DNA of 64,000 nucleotides from the NCBI RefSeq assembly GCF_042693015.1, contig NZ_CP170544.1, positions 2,914,001 to 2,978,000 on the forward strand, written 5' to 3'. Of the stretch, positions 31,913 to 39,776 are shown in pieces. The notes below the pieces were generated by a model that ran no database searches, was not told the DNA's origin, and worked only from the letters and a program-made list of their open reading frames with translations. The stretch comes from Sphingomonas_E sp042693015. GTDB lineage: Bacteria; Pseudomonadota; Alphaproteobacteria; Sphingomonadales; Sphingomonadaceae. Numbering within the stretch: the stretch's first letter is position 1; the number at the start of each line of letters is the position of its first letter. The translations under genes were made by a program, and so were the position numbers.

Positions 31913-33337
31913 TCAGAAGGTCCGGCGCTTCGGCCGCGGTCCACCCGCCAGCGGCAACTTGTCCTCGTCGACCAGTTGGCCGCCCTTGATGACCGCAACG
32001 ATCGCCTTGGCATTGTTGATGTCGGCGGTCGGGTCCGCGCTCAGCAACAGCATATCGGCGAGCTTGCCCGGCTCGATCGATCCCAGCACATCATCCTTGC
32101 CGAGATGCCTGGCGCCGTTGAGCGTGGCGATCGTCACGATCCGCGATGCCGGCACGCCGGCCGCCTGGAGCAATTCCATCTCGCGATGCACCGCCGGCCC
32201 GAGCGTCTGATCGGTGGCGATGGCGATCACGCCGCCGGCCGCGTCGATCATGCGCAGATTCTCCTGCGCGACCGGGGTCATCAGCTTCATCCACCAGGTC
32301 CAGCCGCGTTCCTTCCAGGCCGGCAGCGTCTTGGAGCGCAGCTCGGTGATCTCGGCGGGGCTGTAGGCGGCCTGATAGAGCGGCTGATCGAGATATTCGG
32401 GATGTTCGACCAGCCGGCTATAGCCTTCGCCGATCGTCAGCGTCGTCGCCATCGGCACCTTCTTGGCGCCCATCAGCTTGGCGAACTCCCCGGTGATCGG
32501 CCCCTGGATGACGGGATGGGCAAGGCTGTCGACACCCGCAAAGATCGCCTGGGTGGCGCGCAACTCGCTCGAGGTATGCGCGGTGGTGCGGATGCCGTGG
32601 CGGTTCACCTCCAGGATGATCTCTTCCATCAGATCGAGCGGCAGCAGCGTGATCAGCGGGCGCGTGCCCCAGCCATGCTCGTCGAGCGTCAGCTTGACGA
32701 TGTCGGGCTTCTGCTCCTCCAGATATTTGATGAGCTTGGGCTTGTCCTCGGTCCAATTGTCGATCTCGATCGCCATGCTGGCGCCATGGCTGCCGGGATA
32801 GGTGATGAGGTTGCCGGTCGCGAAGATGCGCGGCGACAGGATCTTGCCCGCGCGCTCCTCGGCCCGCAGGCCCAATATGTGCTCGGGCACATTGCCTGCA
32901 TCATAGACGGTGGTGACGCCCGAATAGAGATAGCTCGCCAGCGCCCGGAGCCCGGCCTCGTGCGCCGCCTTCGCATCGGCCTGGGCGGTCGCGGGAACCG
33001 GCGCCGACGGGTTCTTGGGATCGGTGCCGACCATGCGGTGCCCATCGCCGCCGCGCGCGCCCTGAAGATGGATGTGGACGTCCATCAGGCCCGGCATCAG
33101 ATATTTGCCGGAGCCGTCGATATGCTTGCCGGACACCTTGGGTGCCACCGCGGTTGGCGTGACGAAGCTGATCTTCCCCTTGTCCACGCCGATCGACATG
33201 GCGGTCTGGTTGGGCTGGCCGGTGCCGTCGACCAGCGTCACATTGTCGACGATGAAGTCTTCGGCCAGCGCCGCAGCAGGCGCGACGAATATGGTCGCGG
33301 CCAGCAGGGTCGCGCGGAACAGCTTGTGGATTGTCAT
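31913..33337 (-). CDS. Exported amidohydrolase-family enzyme (second of a coupled pair)
   Basis: Product of 474 aa with signal peptide MTIHKLFRATLLAATIFVA and on to ALAE. Amidohydrolase motifs: GKYLMPGLMDVHIHLQGARG (HxH metal pair), PDIVKLTLDEHGWG (a bridging-Lys-type position), RTTAHTSSELRATQAIFAGV, and AIATDQTLGPAVHREMELL with the catalytic Asp. This is the imidazolonepropionase/prolidase-like branch, which includes periplasmic dipeptidases. Its start overlaps the stop of the upstream amidohydrolase gene by 4 nt, so the two are translationally coupled. Confidence 0.85.
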   Translation of the reverse strand: MTIHKLFRATLLAATIFVAPAAALAEDFIVDNVTLVDGTGQPNQTAMSIGVDKGKISFVTPTAVAPKVSGKHIDGSGKYLMPGLMDVHIHLQGARGGDGHRMVGTDPKNPSAPVPATAQADAKAAHEAGLRALASYLYSGVTTVYDAGNVPEHILGLRAEERAGKILSPRIFATGNLITYPGSHGASMAIEIDNWTEDKPKLIKYLEEQKPDIVKLTLDEHGWGTRPLITLLPLDLMEEIILEVNRHGIRTTAHTSSELRATQAIFAGVDSLAHPVIQGPITGEFAKLMGAKKVPMATTLTIGEGYSRLVEHPEYLDQPLYQAAYSPAEITELRSKTLPAWKERGWTWWMKLMTPVAQENLRMIDAAGGVIAIATDQTLGPAVHREMELLQAAGVPASRIVTIATLNGARHLGKDDVLGSIEPGKLADMLLLSADPTADINNAKAIVAVIKGGQLVDEDKLPLAGGPRPKRRTF

Positions 33338-34719
33338 TGAATGATCCCCGTGGCCTTGCCGCCACTCTTGAAAACGATGCCGTCGCGCATCACGAAATCG
33401 ACCCCGAGCACCGCGCGAATGTCCTGCAGCGGATCAGCGTCGAGCGCGACGATGTCGGCGGCGAGGCCGGGCGCGATCTTGCCGCGATCGGGCACGCCAC
33501 CGGCCAAGGCGGCGTTGACCGTGCCTGTCTTCAGCGCCTGCATCGGCGTCATGCCGGCTTCGACATATTCCAGCATCTCATAGGCATTGGTGCCGTGCGG
33601 GGCGATGCCGTTATCGGTGCCGAGCGCGATCGGCACGCCGAGCTTGATAGCCATCCGCACCATCTTCTTGGGCTGGTCGCCAAGCTGGTAGAGCTTGGCA
33701 AGCGAATTGGGCGCGAGATCCTTGAACGGCCCCTGCCGCACCTTTTCCGGCGTGTCGCCGACCCAGGTGATCGGCCAGACGGTGGGGACGAGCCAGGTGC
33801 CGTGCTGCTTCATCAGCTTCAGGCTTTCCTCGTCCGCCCACATGGCATGTTCGATCGAATCATATCCGGCACGGATCGCGGCATCGATGCCGGCCTTGCC
33901 ATGGGCGTGCGTCGTCACCTTGCGGCCCATCGCGTGGCCGGCATCGACGATCGCCTTCAATTCCTCGTCGGTGAATTGCTGGCCGGTGCCCGCATCCGAT
34001 TCATCGAGCACGCCGCCCGTCACATGCACCTTGATGACGTTCGCGCCATATTTGATCGCGTCGCGCACGGCGCGGCGGCAATCGTCGGCGCCGTTGCACA
34101 CGCCGGGGCGGATCTGCGCCTCCATCAGGTCGCGGCGCAGGCCGTGGGCGTCGGCATGGCCGTTGGTCGGGCTGATCCCTTCGCCGGCGGCAATGATCTT
34201 CGGGCCAGCGACGATGCCATCGCGGATCGCGTCGCGCAGGCCGAACAGGGAATCGCCCGGCGATCCCAGGTCGCGGACCGTGGTGAAGCCCGCCATCAGC
34301 GTGCGATAGCCATTGGCATAGGCGTTGACCGCATAATATTCCGGCCCTTCGCGCAGCCGCGTCATCGGGCTGCGCGCCGCTCCGCCGGAACTGAGATGGA
34401 CGTGCATGTCCATGAAGCCCGGCAGCACGAACTTGCCCGAAAGGTCGATCACCGGCGTATCCGCCGGCAGCCCCAGCGCGGCGGCATCCTGGAAGCCCGA
34501 ATGGACCGAACGCACCTTGCCGCCTTCGGTGACGATCGTGGCGTTGCTCGCCACCGCCTCGCCCGGAACGGCGAGCAGCTTGCCGGCGTGGATGATCGCC
34601 GTCTGCGCCACCGGTGCTGTGGGGTGCGGCGGCGTGCCCGGAACGGGTGTGGTTTCAGCCCGGGCGACGGCCGCCGAGGCAAGAGCCAGAGCGATCGCGC
34701 TGGCCAGACGAAGTTTCAT
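33334..34719 (-). CDS. Exported amidohydrolase-family enzyme (first of a coupled pair)
   Basis: Product of 461 aa from the ATG at 34719, which follows GGGGG closely and opens a signal peptide (MKLRLASAIALALASAAVAR); the frame runs on upstream through AT-rich leader. Metal-binding motifs: KFVLPGFMDMHVHLSSGGAA (HxH), ANVIKVHVTGGVLDESDAGT (Lys), KVTTHAHGKAGIDAAIRAG (His), IEHAMWADEE (His) and VPIALGTDNGIAPHGTNAYE (Asp). Relatives are metal-dependent carboxypeptidases/prolidases acting on Xaa dipeptides or N-acyl amino acids. A 24-bp motif shared with the TonB receptor gene lies 56-79 nt upstream, so this is the likely first gene of a regulated operon. Confidence 0.87.
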   Translation of the reverse strand: MKLRLASAIALALASAAVARAETTPVPGTPPHPTAPVAQTAIIHAGKLLAVPGEAVASNATIVTEGGKVRSVHSGFQDAAALGLPADTPVIDLSGKFVLPGFMDMHVHLSSGGAARSPMTRLREGPEYYAVNAYANGYRTLMAGFTTVRDLGSPGDSLFGLRDAIRDGIVAGPKIIAAGEGISPTNGHADAHGLRRDLMEAQIRPGVCNGADDCRRAVRDAIKYGANVIKVHVTGGVLDESDAGTGQQFTDEELKAIVDAGHAMGRKVTTHAHGKAGIDAAIRAGYDSIEHAMWADEESLKLMKQHGTWLVPTVWPITWVGDTPEKVRQGPFKDLAPNSLAKLYQLGDQPKKMVRMAIKLGVPIALGTDNGIAPHGTNAYEMLEYVEAGMTPMQALKTGTVNAALAGGVPDRGKIAPGLAADIVALDADPLQDIRAVLGVDFVMRDGIVFKSGGKATGIIQ

Positions 34720-34774
34720 ATATTCCCCCGTTTCATCGACGGCGCGGCCGAAGCTAATGCGAATTATGTGAAAA

Positions 34775-34798
34775 TCAAATATGAAAATGAATATTATA
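34775..34798. promoter_or_regulatory. Shared AT-rich motif, copy A (amidohydrolase promoter)
   Basis: The plus strand reads CAAATATGAAAATGAATATT followed by ATAT. The same motif, with 21 of 24 positions identical, occurs in opposite orientation relative to its gene upstream of the TonB receptor (42241-42265). Such conservation in an otherwise GC-rich genome suggests a common operator, possibly for the nearby MarR-type regulator. Confidence 0.5.
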
Positions 34799-34827
34799 TT
34801 GGACAGCACGACATGGGCCGCGGCGGC

Positions 34828-35235
34828 TCATTCGATCCATTCGAAAAATTCGATGGTATAGCCTTCGGGATCGCGCACCTTGAACTCGATCGTCCGGCCG
34901 TCGCAGCCGACATGGAACCCTTCGCCGGTGCCGGGCACGGCATGGCCGAACAGCCGTTCGTGCCAGGCCTGCAGCGCCCGCGTCTGGATCGACAGGATCG
35001 CGCCCTTGTTGGTGCTGCGGATCGGCACCTGGCTGCCCATGCCATTGCCGACCAGCGCGAGATGCGCGCCGCGATGGATCGCGAAGATCGCGAAATCGTC
35101 GAAGGCCATCACCTTCTCGAACCCGATGACCTCCTCGTACCAGTTCACCGCCTGGGCGAGATCCTCATAATAGAACATGGTGAGCACGCCATCGATCGGC
35201 GGCAGCGGCGGGCGGGTAGACGGGGACTCGGCCAT
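34828..35235 (-). CDS. VOC-superfamily (glyoxalase/dioxygenase-like) protein
   Basis: Product of 135 aa from the ATG at 35235; a start at 35271 would overlap the MarR gene. Two beta-alpha-beta-beta-beta modules of the VOC fold are visible: GVLTMFYYEDLAQAVNWYEE with IGFEKVMAFDDFAIFAIHRG, and later IEFKVRDPEGYTIEFFEWIE with the typical C-terminal Glu metal ligand. A first-module His ligand is not obvious, so it could be a ligand-binding relative rather than an enzyme. It lies between the amidohydrolases and the MarR regulator on the same strand, so it is probably part of that regulated block. Confidence 0.78.
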   Translation of the reverse strand: MAESPSTRPPLPPIDGVLTMFYYEDLAQAVNWYEEVIGFEKVMAFDDFAIFAIHRGAHLALVGNGMGSQVPIRSTNKGAILSIQTRALQAWHERLFGHAVPGTGEGFHVGCDGRTIEFKVRDPEGYTIEFFEWIE

Positions 35236-35263
35236 TGCTGGACATCTAACTGCAATATCGACG

Positions 35264-35776
35264 TCACTCATAGAGGTCGATGTTGCGTTCGATGTGCAGC
35301 AATGTTTCGCGTAGCGCGTCGAGCTGTTTCTGGTCGAGCCCCTCCAACGCCAGTTTCTCGTGCCGATAGGCGGACGACCGGATCGAATCGAAGGCCTCCG
35401 CTCCCTTGGCGGTGATGGTGATATCGACCATCCGCGAATCCTCTTCGGAGACGCGGCGGCTCACCATCCCCTCCTGTTCGAGCTGGACGACGACGCGGCT
35501 GACGGTGGGTTGCTCCATCAGTGTCGCTTCGACGATCCGGCCGATGGTGAGCGTGCCGTAGGAGCGCAGGACACTCAGCACGCGCCATTGCGAAAGATTG
35601 ATGCCGATCGTGCGTAGCCGCCCCTGCAGCCGCACGTTCAGCCGGTTGGTCGCGCGGTAGAGCTGATAGGGCAGATAATCGTCGAGCCAGCCGTCGCCTT
35701 TCTCATAACTTTCCGGCGTGCCCGCGGCGTTCTCCGCCGATTTTCCTTTCCTGGACATGTCCGTCCGCTTCCCCAT
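35264..35776 (-). CDS. MarR-family transcriptional regulator
   Basis: Product of 170 aa from the ATG at 35776, which has GGGGACAGG just ahead of it; ATGs at 35758 and 35812 are alternatives. The winged helix is clear: INLSQWRVLSVLRSYGTLTI, then IVEATLMEQPTVSRVVVQLE (recognition helix), EGMVSRRVSEEDSRMVDITI (wing) and a helical dimerisation end. It is divergent from the NSS-type transporter gene and lies next to the VOC and amidohydrolase genes. A perfect 10-bp inverted repeat in the shared promoter region is the likely operator. It probably represses the transporter operon and perhaps the amidohydrolases until a substrate-derived ligand appears. Confidence 0.87.
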   Translation of the reverse strand: MGKRTDMSRKGKSAENAAGTPESYEKGDGWLDDYLPYQLYRATNRLNVRLQGRLRTIGINLSQWRVLSVLRSYGTLTIGRIVEATLMEQPTVSRVVVQLEQEGMVSRRVSEEDSRMVDITITAKGAEAFDSIRSSAYRHEKLALEGLDQKQLDALRETLLHIERNIDLYE

Positions 35777-35818
35777 CCTGTCCCCGTTTATCCATCTAAA
35801 CGCATTTGCCATAAAATC

Positions 35819-35848
35819 TATATTCAAAGGGATATATTTTTGAATATA
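35819..35848. promoter_or_regulatory. Perfect inverted repeat, likely MarR operator
   Basis: TATATTCAAA (35819-35828) and TTTGAATATA (35839-35848) are exact reverse complements with a 10-nt spacer, placed 43 nt upstream of the MarR start and 29 nt upstream of the transporter ATG. AT-rich palindromes of this size between divergent genes are standard MarR sites. It shares GAATATATA-type cores with the motifs at 34775 and 42241. Confidence 0.65.
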
Positions 35849-35877
35849 TAGGCGGCGAAAAGCGGGAAAGGGACGTA

Positions 35878-37263
35878 ATGGCATCGCAAGCGGCATCGGC
35901 AGGATCGGCAGGCGGAGAAGTCTGGACGTCCAAGCTCGCCTTCCTGCTCGCGGCCGCCGCCGCGGCGATCGGCCTCGGCAGCCTGTGGCGCTTCCCCTAT
36001 GTCGCCGGCGCGAACGGGGGCGGCGCCTTCGTGCTCCTCTACATCGCCTTCGTGCTGGCGATCTGCGTGCCGATCATGATCGCCGAAATGGCGATGGGCC
36101 GCCGCGGCCATGGCAGCGTGATCGGCAGCATGCGCCGCCTGATCGAGGCCGAAGGCGCCTCGCCCGCATGGCGGGTGATCGGCTGGCTGAGCCTGCTGAT
36201 CCCCTTCTTCGGCCTGAGCTATTACAGCGTCGTCGCCGGCTGGGGCGTCGATTATGCCCGGCTGGCGATCTTCCGCGGCTTCGCCGGCGTCGACGCTCCG
36301 GGTTCGCTCGCGATCTTCGACGAGTTGATCGCCTCGCCCGGCCGGCAGGCCCTGTTCCAGTTCAGCTTCATCGCCGCGGTATCGATGGTGGTAGCGCTCG
36401 GCGTCCGCCGCGGGATCGAGGTGGTCTCGCGGATCAAGATGACGGCGCTGTTCGTCATCCTCGCCGGCTTGGTCCTCTACAATGCCGTCACCGTCGGCCT
36501 CGGCCCGGCGCTCACCTTCCTCTTCTACCCGGATTTCGGCGCGATCACCGCCGCCGGCGTGCTCACCGCGCTCGGCCAGGCGCTCTTTTCCACGGCGATC
36601 GGCGTTGGCGTGCTGATGACCTACAGCGCTTATCTGCCCAAGGGCGTGTCGCTGCCGCAATCGGCGATGATGGTGTCCGGGTCGGTGATCTTCATCGCGA
36701 TGATGGCGGGCCTCGCCATCTTCCCGTCGGTCTTGTTCTACGGGCTCGAACCGACCGAGGGGCCGAACCTGATCTTCGTGACCTTGCCGGTCGCATTCGG
36801 CGGGATGCCGGGCGGCCGCATCGTCAGCATCGCCTTCTTCTGCCTGATCGCGCTCGGCGCCTTCACCACCGCGGTCGGCATGCTGGAGCCGGTGGTCGCC
36901 TGGCTGATCGAACGCACCGGCTGGCGCCGCCCGCCGCTCGCTTTCATGACCGGCTTCGCGGTGTGGATGGTCGGCCTGCCCTCGCTCCTCTCCTTCAACC
37001 TGCTGAAGGATGTGCATCCGCTCGGTTTCCTGCCGCCCTTCGCGAACAAGACCTTCTTCGACGTGCTCGATTTCGGCATCGCCGATTTCCTGCTGCCGCT
37101 GAACGCGCTGCTGATCGCCTTGTTCGCAGGCTGGGCGATCCGTCGCACGATCACGCCGGCGGAGACCGACATGTCGCCGCGCGCCTTCCGCGCCTGGCAT
37201 TTCGTCCTCGCCATCCTCGCCCCGGCCGCGATCATCGGCCTGATGATCCACATCCTGGCCTGA
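35878..37263 (+). CDS. Sodium:neurotransmitter symporter (NSS) family transporter
   Basis: Product of 461 aa with about 11-12 membrane helices. The N-terminal TM1 carries the family signature AAAAIGLGSLWRFPYVAGAN with GGGAF, the unwound region that binds sodium and the amino-acid substrate in LeuT-type transporters. TM6-TM8 regions (ALFSTAIGVGVLMTYSAYLP, MLEPVVAWLIERTGWRRPPL) match too. A short GGAAAGGGACG ribosome site precedes the ATG. It imports an amino acid or amine with Na+ into the cytoplasm. It is divergent from the MarR gene and followed 26 nt later by a PLP enzyme, so the imported compound is probably processed by that enzyme. Confidence 0.9.
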   Translation: MASQAASAGSAGGEVWTSKLAFLLAAAAAAIGLGSLWRFPYVAGANGGGAFVLLYIAFVLAICVPIMIAEMAMGRRGHGSVIGSMRRLIEAEGASPAWRVIGWLSLLIPFFGLSYYSVVAGWGVDYARLAIFRGFAGVDAPGSLAIFDELIASPGRQALFQFSFIAAVSMVVALGVRRGIEVVSRIKMTALFVILAGLVLYNAVTVGLGPALTFLFYPDFGAITAAGVLTALGQALFSTAIGVGVLMTYSAYLPKGVSLPQSAMMVSGSVIFIAMMAGLAIFPSVLFYGLEPTEGPNLIFVTLPVAFGGMPGGRIVSIAFFCLIALGAFTTAVGMLEPVVAWLIERTGWRRPPLAFMTGFAVWMVGLPSLLSFNLLKDVHPLGFLPPFANKTFFDVLDFGIADFLLPLNALLIALFAGWAIRRTITPAETDMSPRAFRAWHFVLAILAPAAIIGLMIHILA

Positions 37264-37289
37264 TCCAGCCTCTACCGGAGTTATCCGCC

Positions 37290-38450
37290 TTGACCCTGAT
37301 CCCCGATCTCGCTGCCGTCCGCGCGCGCTTCGCCTCGCTGCCGCGCTTGGCTTATTTCAGCAGCGGTTCCTACGGCCTGCTGTCGGATAGCGTGCGCGCC
37401 TCGTTCGAAACCTATCTGACCGATCGCGTCGAAAACGGCGCTTATTGGGGCGGCTGGGTCGACCGGCTGGAACAGGTGCGCAGCCAGGTCGCCAGCCTGT
37501 TCGGCGTCGATACGGACGAGATCGCGATCACCGCCTCCGCCTCGGCGGGGCTCAATGCGATCGCCAGCGCGTTCGACTTCGCCGGCCCGCGCAACAAGGT
37601 GGTCGCGTCCAATTTCGAATTCCCGACCAGCGGCCAGATCTGGCACGCGCAATCGCCCGTCGGCGCGCAAGTCGTGCATATCGCCGAGAAGGAAGACGGC
37701 ACGATCCCGCTCCAGCCCTTCCTCGACGCGATCGACGATCGCACCGCCGTCGTCGCTCTGTCGCACGTCTGCTACCGCCACGGCGGCAAGATCCCCGACT
37801 ACGATATCCGCGCCATCGCCGCGGCCGCGCATCGCCATGGCGCGATCGTCATACTCGATTGCTATCAGGTCGCCGGATCGGAACGGATCGATCCGCGCGC
37901 GCTCGATGTCGATGTCTGCGTCGGCGGCATGCTCAAATATCTGCTCGGCACCGGCGGCATCGGCTATCTCTATGTCCGCCGCGAGTTGGTCGACCGGCTA
38001 ACGCCGCGCGCGAGCGGCTGGTTCGCACAGGCCGATCCCAACGCCATGGACATCTTCGCCAACGTGCCGAGCCCATCGGCGCGCCGCTTCGAGGCGGGAA
38101 CACCGCCCGTGCCCAACCTCTATGCCGCCGGCGCCGGCCTCGATCTGATCCTCGGCATCGGCTTGGATGCGATCGGCGCGCATGTCCGCACCATCACCCG
38201 GCTGGCGATCGACCGTTTCGCCGCGGAAGGCATCTCCCTCGCTACTCCGCTCGACGATGCCCGCCGTGGGCCGCTGCTCGCCATTCGCAGCAAGGACGAG
38301 GTGGCGCTGGTCGAGCGGTTGGCCGAACAGCAGGTGATGACCTCCAGCCGCGACGGCAAGGTCCGCGCGGGCTTCCACTTCTACAATGATGAGGCGGATG
38401 TGGAGCGGCTGGTCCGCGCCCTCACGGATAATCGCGCGCTGCTGGCGTGA
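37290..38450 (+). CDS. Class V aminotransferase-family PLP enzyme
   Basis: Product of about 386 aa. A TTG at 37290 with GGAG about 9 nt upstream is the best start; no ATG fits, and a long open frame that runs back through the transporter gene in another reading frame is a shadow. The fold-type I pattern is clear: LAYFSSGSYGLLSDSVRASF, FGVDTDEIAITASASAGLNA, VALSHVCYRHGGKIPDYDIR, VILDCYQVAGSERID (PLP-pyridinium Asp) and VCVGGMLKYLLGTGGIGYLY with the Schiff-base Lys at about residue 216. Relatives include cysteine-desulfurase-, kynureninase- and epimerase-like enzymes. The co-operon transporter suggests action on an imported amino acid; the reaction is not known. Confidence 0.83.
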   Translation: MTLIPDLAAVRARFASLPRLAYFSSGSYGLLSDSVRASFETYLTDRVENGAYWGGWVDRLEQVRSQVASLFGVDTDEIAITASASAGLNAIASAFDFAGPRNKVVASNFEFPTSGQIWHAQSPVGAQVVHIAEKEDGTIPLQPFLDAIDDRTAVVALSHVCYRHGGKIPDYDIRAIAAAAHRHGAIVILDCYQVAGSERIDPRALDVDVCVGGMLKYLLGTGGIGYLYVRRELVDRLTPRASGWFAQADPNAMDIFANVPSPSARRFEAGTPPVPNLYAAGAGLDLILGIGLDAIGAHVRTITRLAIDRFAAEGISLATPLDDARRGPLLAIRSKDEVALVERLAEQQVMTSSRDGKVRAGFHFYNDEADVERLVRALTDNRALLA

Positions 38451-38484
38451 AGGGTGGGACGGGCGGGCGAACCACACGCCCACC

Positions 38485-38619
38485 CGTCACCCTGAACTTG
38501 TTTCAGGGTCCATGCGAAACGCCACCGTGTTGGAATCGGCCCGAGGGCGCGCCCGCACCACGCCGCTGGGCGCCTCCACCAATGCCGCGCATGGATGCTG
38601 TAACAAGTTCAGCATGACG
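38485..38619. repeat. Dispersed inverted-pair repeat, copy 2
   Basis: Left half 38485-38513 (CGTCACCCTGAACTTGTTTC and on to CAGGGTCCATG) and right half 38590-38619 (CATGGATGCTGTAACAAGTT and on to CAGCATGACG) are inverted imperfect copies enclosing about 75 nt. The halves are nearly identical to those at 25104-25193. It fills the convergent gap between the PLP enzyme and the CDGSH protein gene, where it could serve as a bidirectional terminator. Confidence 0.85.
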
Positions 38620-38640
38620 GGGTTGGGGAGGCGCCCGCTC

Positions 38641-39711
38641 TCAATAATTAATCCCCGGATTGTCGCCGGGATGGATCAGCCCGACGACATCCATTCCCTC
38701 CGCTGACGTGCATTCCAGCGAATGGAGATGCTTGCGCGGGAAGAAGATCACGTCGCCGGCGCCGACCCTGGCGGCGCTGCCTTCGTTCCAGATGATCCCT
38801 TCACCCGACATGATGATCAGCGCCTCTTCATAAAGGTGGCGATGCATCTCGGCGCGGCTTTTGGGGATATGGCCGATGAACTGGGCGGCCGTGGTCGATC
38901 CGATCGTCTTGTCCACCAGCATCTGGAACCAGCGCGGCCCCATCGCCGTGCGCTCGCTTTCGTCGATGGGGACGATGCGGTCGGGCCAAACGGCGTCGAA
39001 ATACTCGGGCATATCCGCCAGTTCGTCGAGTTGCTCGACGCCGGGGCATGCCGACACATAGGCCTTGATCGGGGCGGTGGCATGGAGCCGGAAGGCTTCA
39101 CCCGCGCGGACATAGATGCCGCAGGGGCCGGCAAAGCCCAGCCGTCGCGATCCGATCTCGACCTCGCCTTCGCCGGCGCGGACCCACAGGATCGCATCCA
39201 CCCCCGGCGCAGCGAGCACCGGCGTGGCGCCGTCGCGCAGCATCAGGTGGAATTGCGACTGATGCTCCGATCCGCGCGATGGCGAGATCAGGGTGCGCAG
39301 GCTGTAGCGCGCAGACGCATCCGCCTCGGCCTCGGGCGAGATGACGAAGCAGCGGCCATCGACCCGCGCCACACCCGCCGCATCGGCCGCGACGATCGCC
39401 GGGCGTGGGCCATCGGCCGCCTCCCCTTCATCGCGATAGCCGCCGGCGAGGTTGCTGTGCGCGCCGTCGCAGAAAGGTGCTGTGGCGGTGTGCTTGCAAC
39501 CGCAGAACAGCACTTCCTCGCCATCCTTCGTCGCGGTGTAGCGGATCGGTTCGAAGCCGGTGCCTTCATGCGAGCGCCCGTCGCAGAAGGGCTGACGTTT
39601 CGATCGGCCACAGGCGCACCATAGATAGGTCCGCCCCGCCGCAAGTTCCCGATAATAAGGCTTGCGGCTGGCGACCAAGGGGCAGCTTCCAGTGCAGGCA
39701 TGTCCAGTCAT
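38641..39711 (-). CDS. CDGSH iron-sulfur / cupin fusion protein
   Basis: Product of 356 aa. The first about 90 residues hold two CDGSH-type [2Fe-2S] motifs: CACGRSKRQPFCDGRSH (with one extra residue before the His) and CGCKHTATAPFCDGAHSN. The rest consists of two cupin-type barrels. The first, at about 145-235, is degenerate (HLMLRDGATPVL, WVRAGEGEVEIGS). The second is canonical, with AEMHRHLYEEALIIMSGEG and FFPRKHLHSLECTSAEGMD, giving the His/Glu metal site. Such a protein could couple a redox cluster to a cupin dioxygenase or sensor. It has no signal peptide. It lies between the transporter operon and the TonB receptor; a role in the same pathway is inferred from position. Confidence 0.85.
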   Translation of the reverse strand: MTGHACTGSCPLVASRKPYYRELAAGRTYLWCACGRSKRQPFCDGRSHEGTGFEPIRYTATKDGEEVLFCGCKHTATAPFCDGAHSNLAGGYRDEGEAADGPRPAIVAADAAGVARVDGRCFVISPEAEADASARYSLRTLISPSRGSEHQSQFHLMLRDGATPVLAAPGVDAILWVRAGEGEVEIGSRRLGFAGPCGIYVRAGEAFRLHATAPIKAYVSACPGVEQLDELADMPEYFDAVWPDRIVPIDESERTAMGPRWFQMLVDKTIGSTTAAQFIGHIPKSRAEMHRHLYEEALIIMSGEGIIWNEGSAARVGAGDVIFFPRKHLHSLECTSAEGMDVVGLIHPGDNPGINY

Positions 39712-39730
39712 TGCGATGATCCTAACCGAA

Positions 39731-39754
39731 AAGGGGGAGCCATTGCTCCCCCTT
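39731..39754 (-). terminator. Terminator after the TonB-dependent receptor gene
   Basis: AAGGGGGAGC (39731-39740) and GCTCCCCCTT (39745-39754) form a perfect 10-bp stem with a CATT loop. On the minus strand it lies 23 nt after the receptor stop and is followed by TTCGG. Confidence 0.75.
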
Positions 39755-39776
39755 TCCTCTTGTCCTGTCGTCGATC

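Noticed and set aside
31976..33340. A 454-codon plus-strand frame opposite an amidohydrolase gene
   Set aside because: Antisense shadow; the minus-strand gene has a signal peptide and all metal-binding motifs.
33331..35415. A long plus-strand frame opposite the amidohydrolase, VOC and MarR genes
   Set aside because: It is antisense to three well-supported genes and its composition (His, Arg and Asp runs) is typical of GC-rich shadows.
35985..38450. An 821-codon plus-strand frame overlapping the whole NSS transporter gene
   Set aside because: Its first 430 codons are Arg/Pro-rich and overlap a clearly real transporter gene in another frame. Only the last 386 codons, from the TTG at 37290, are a real gene.
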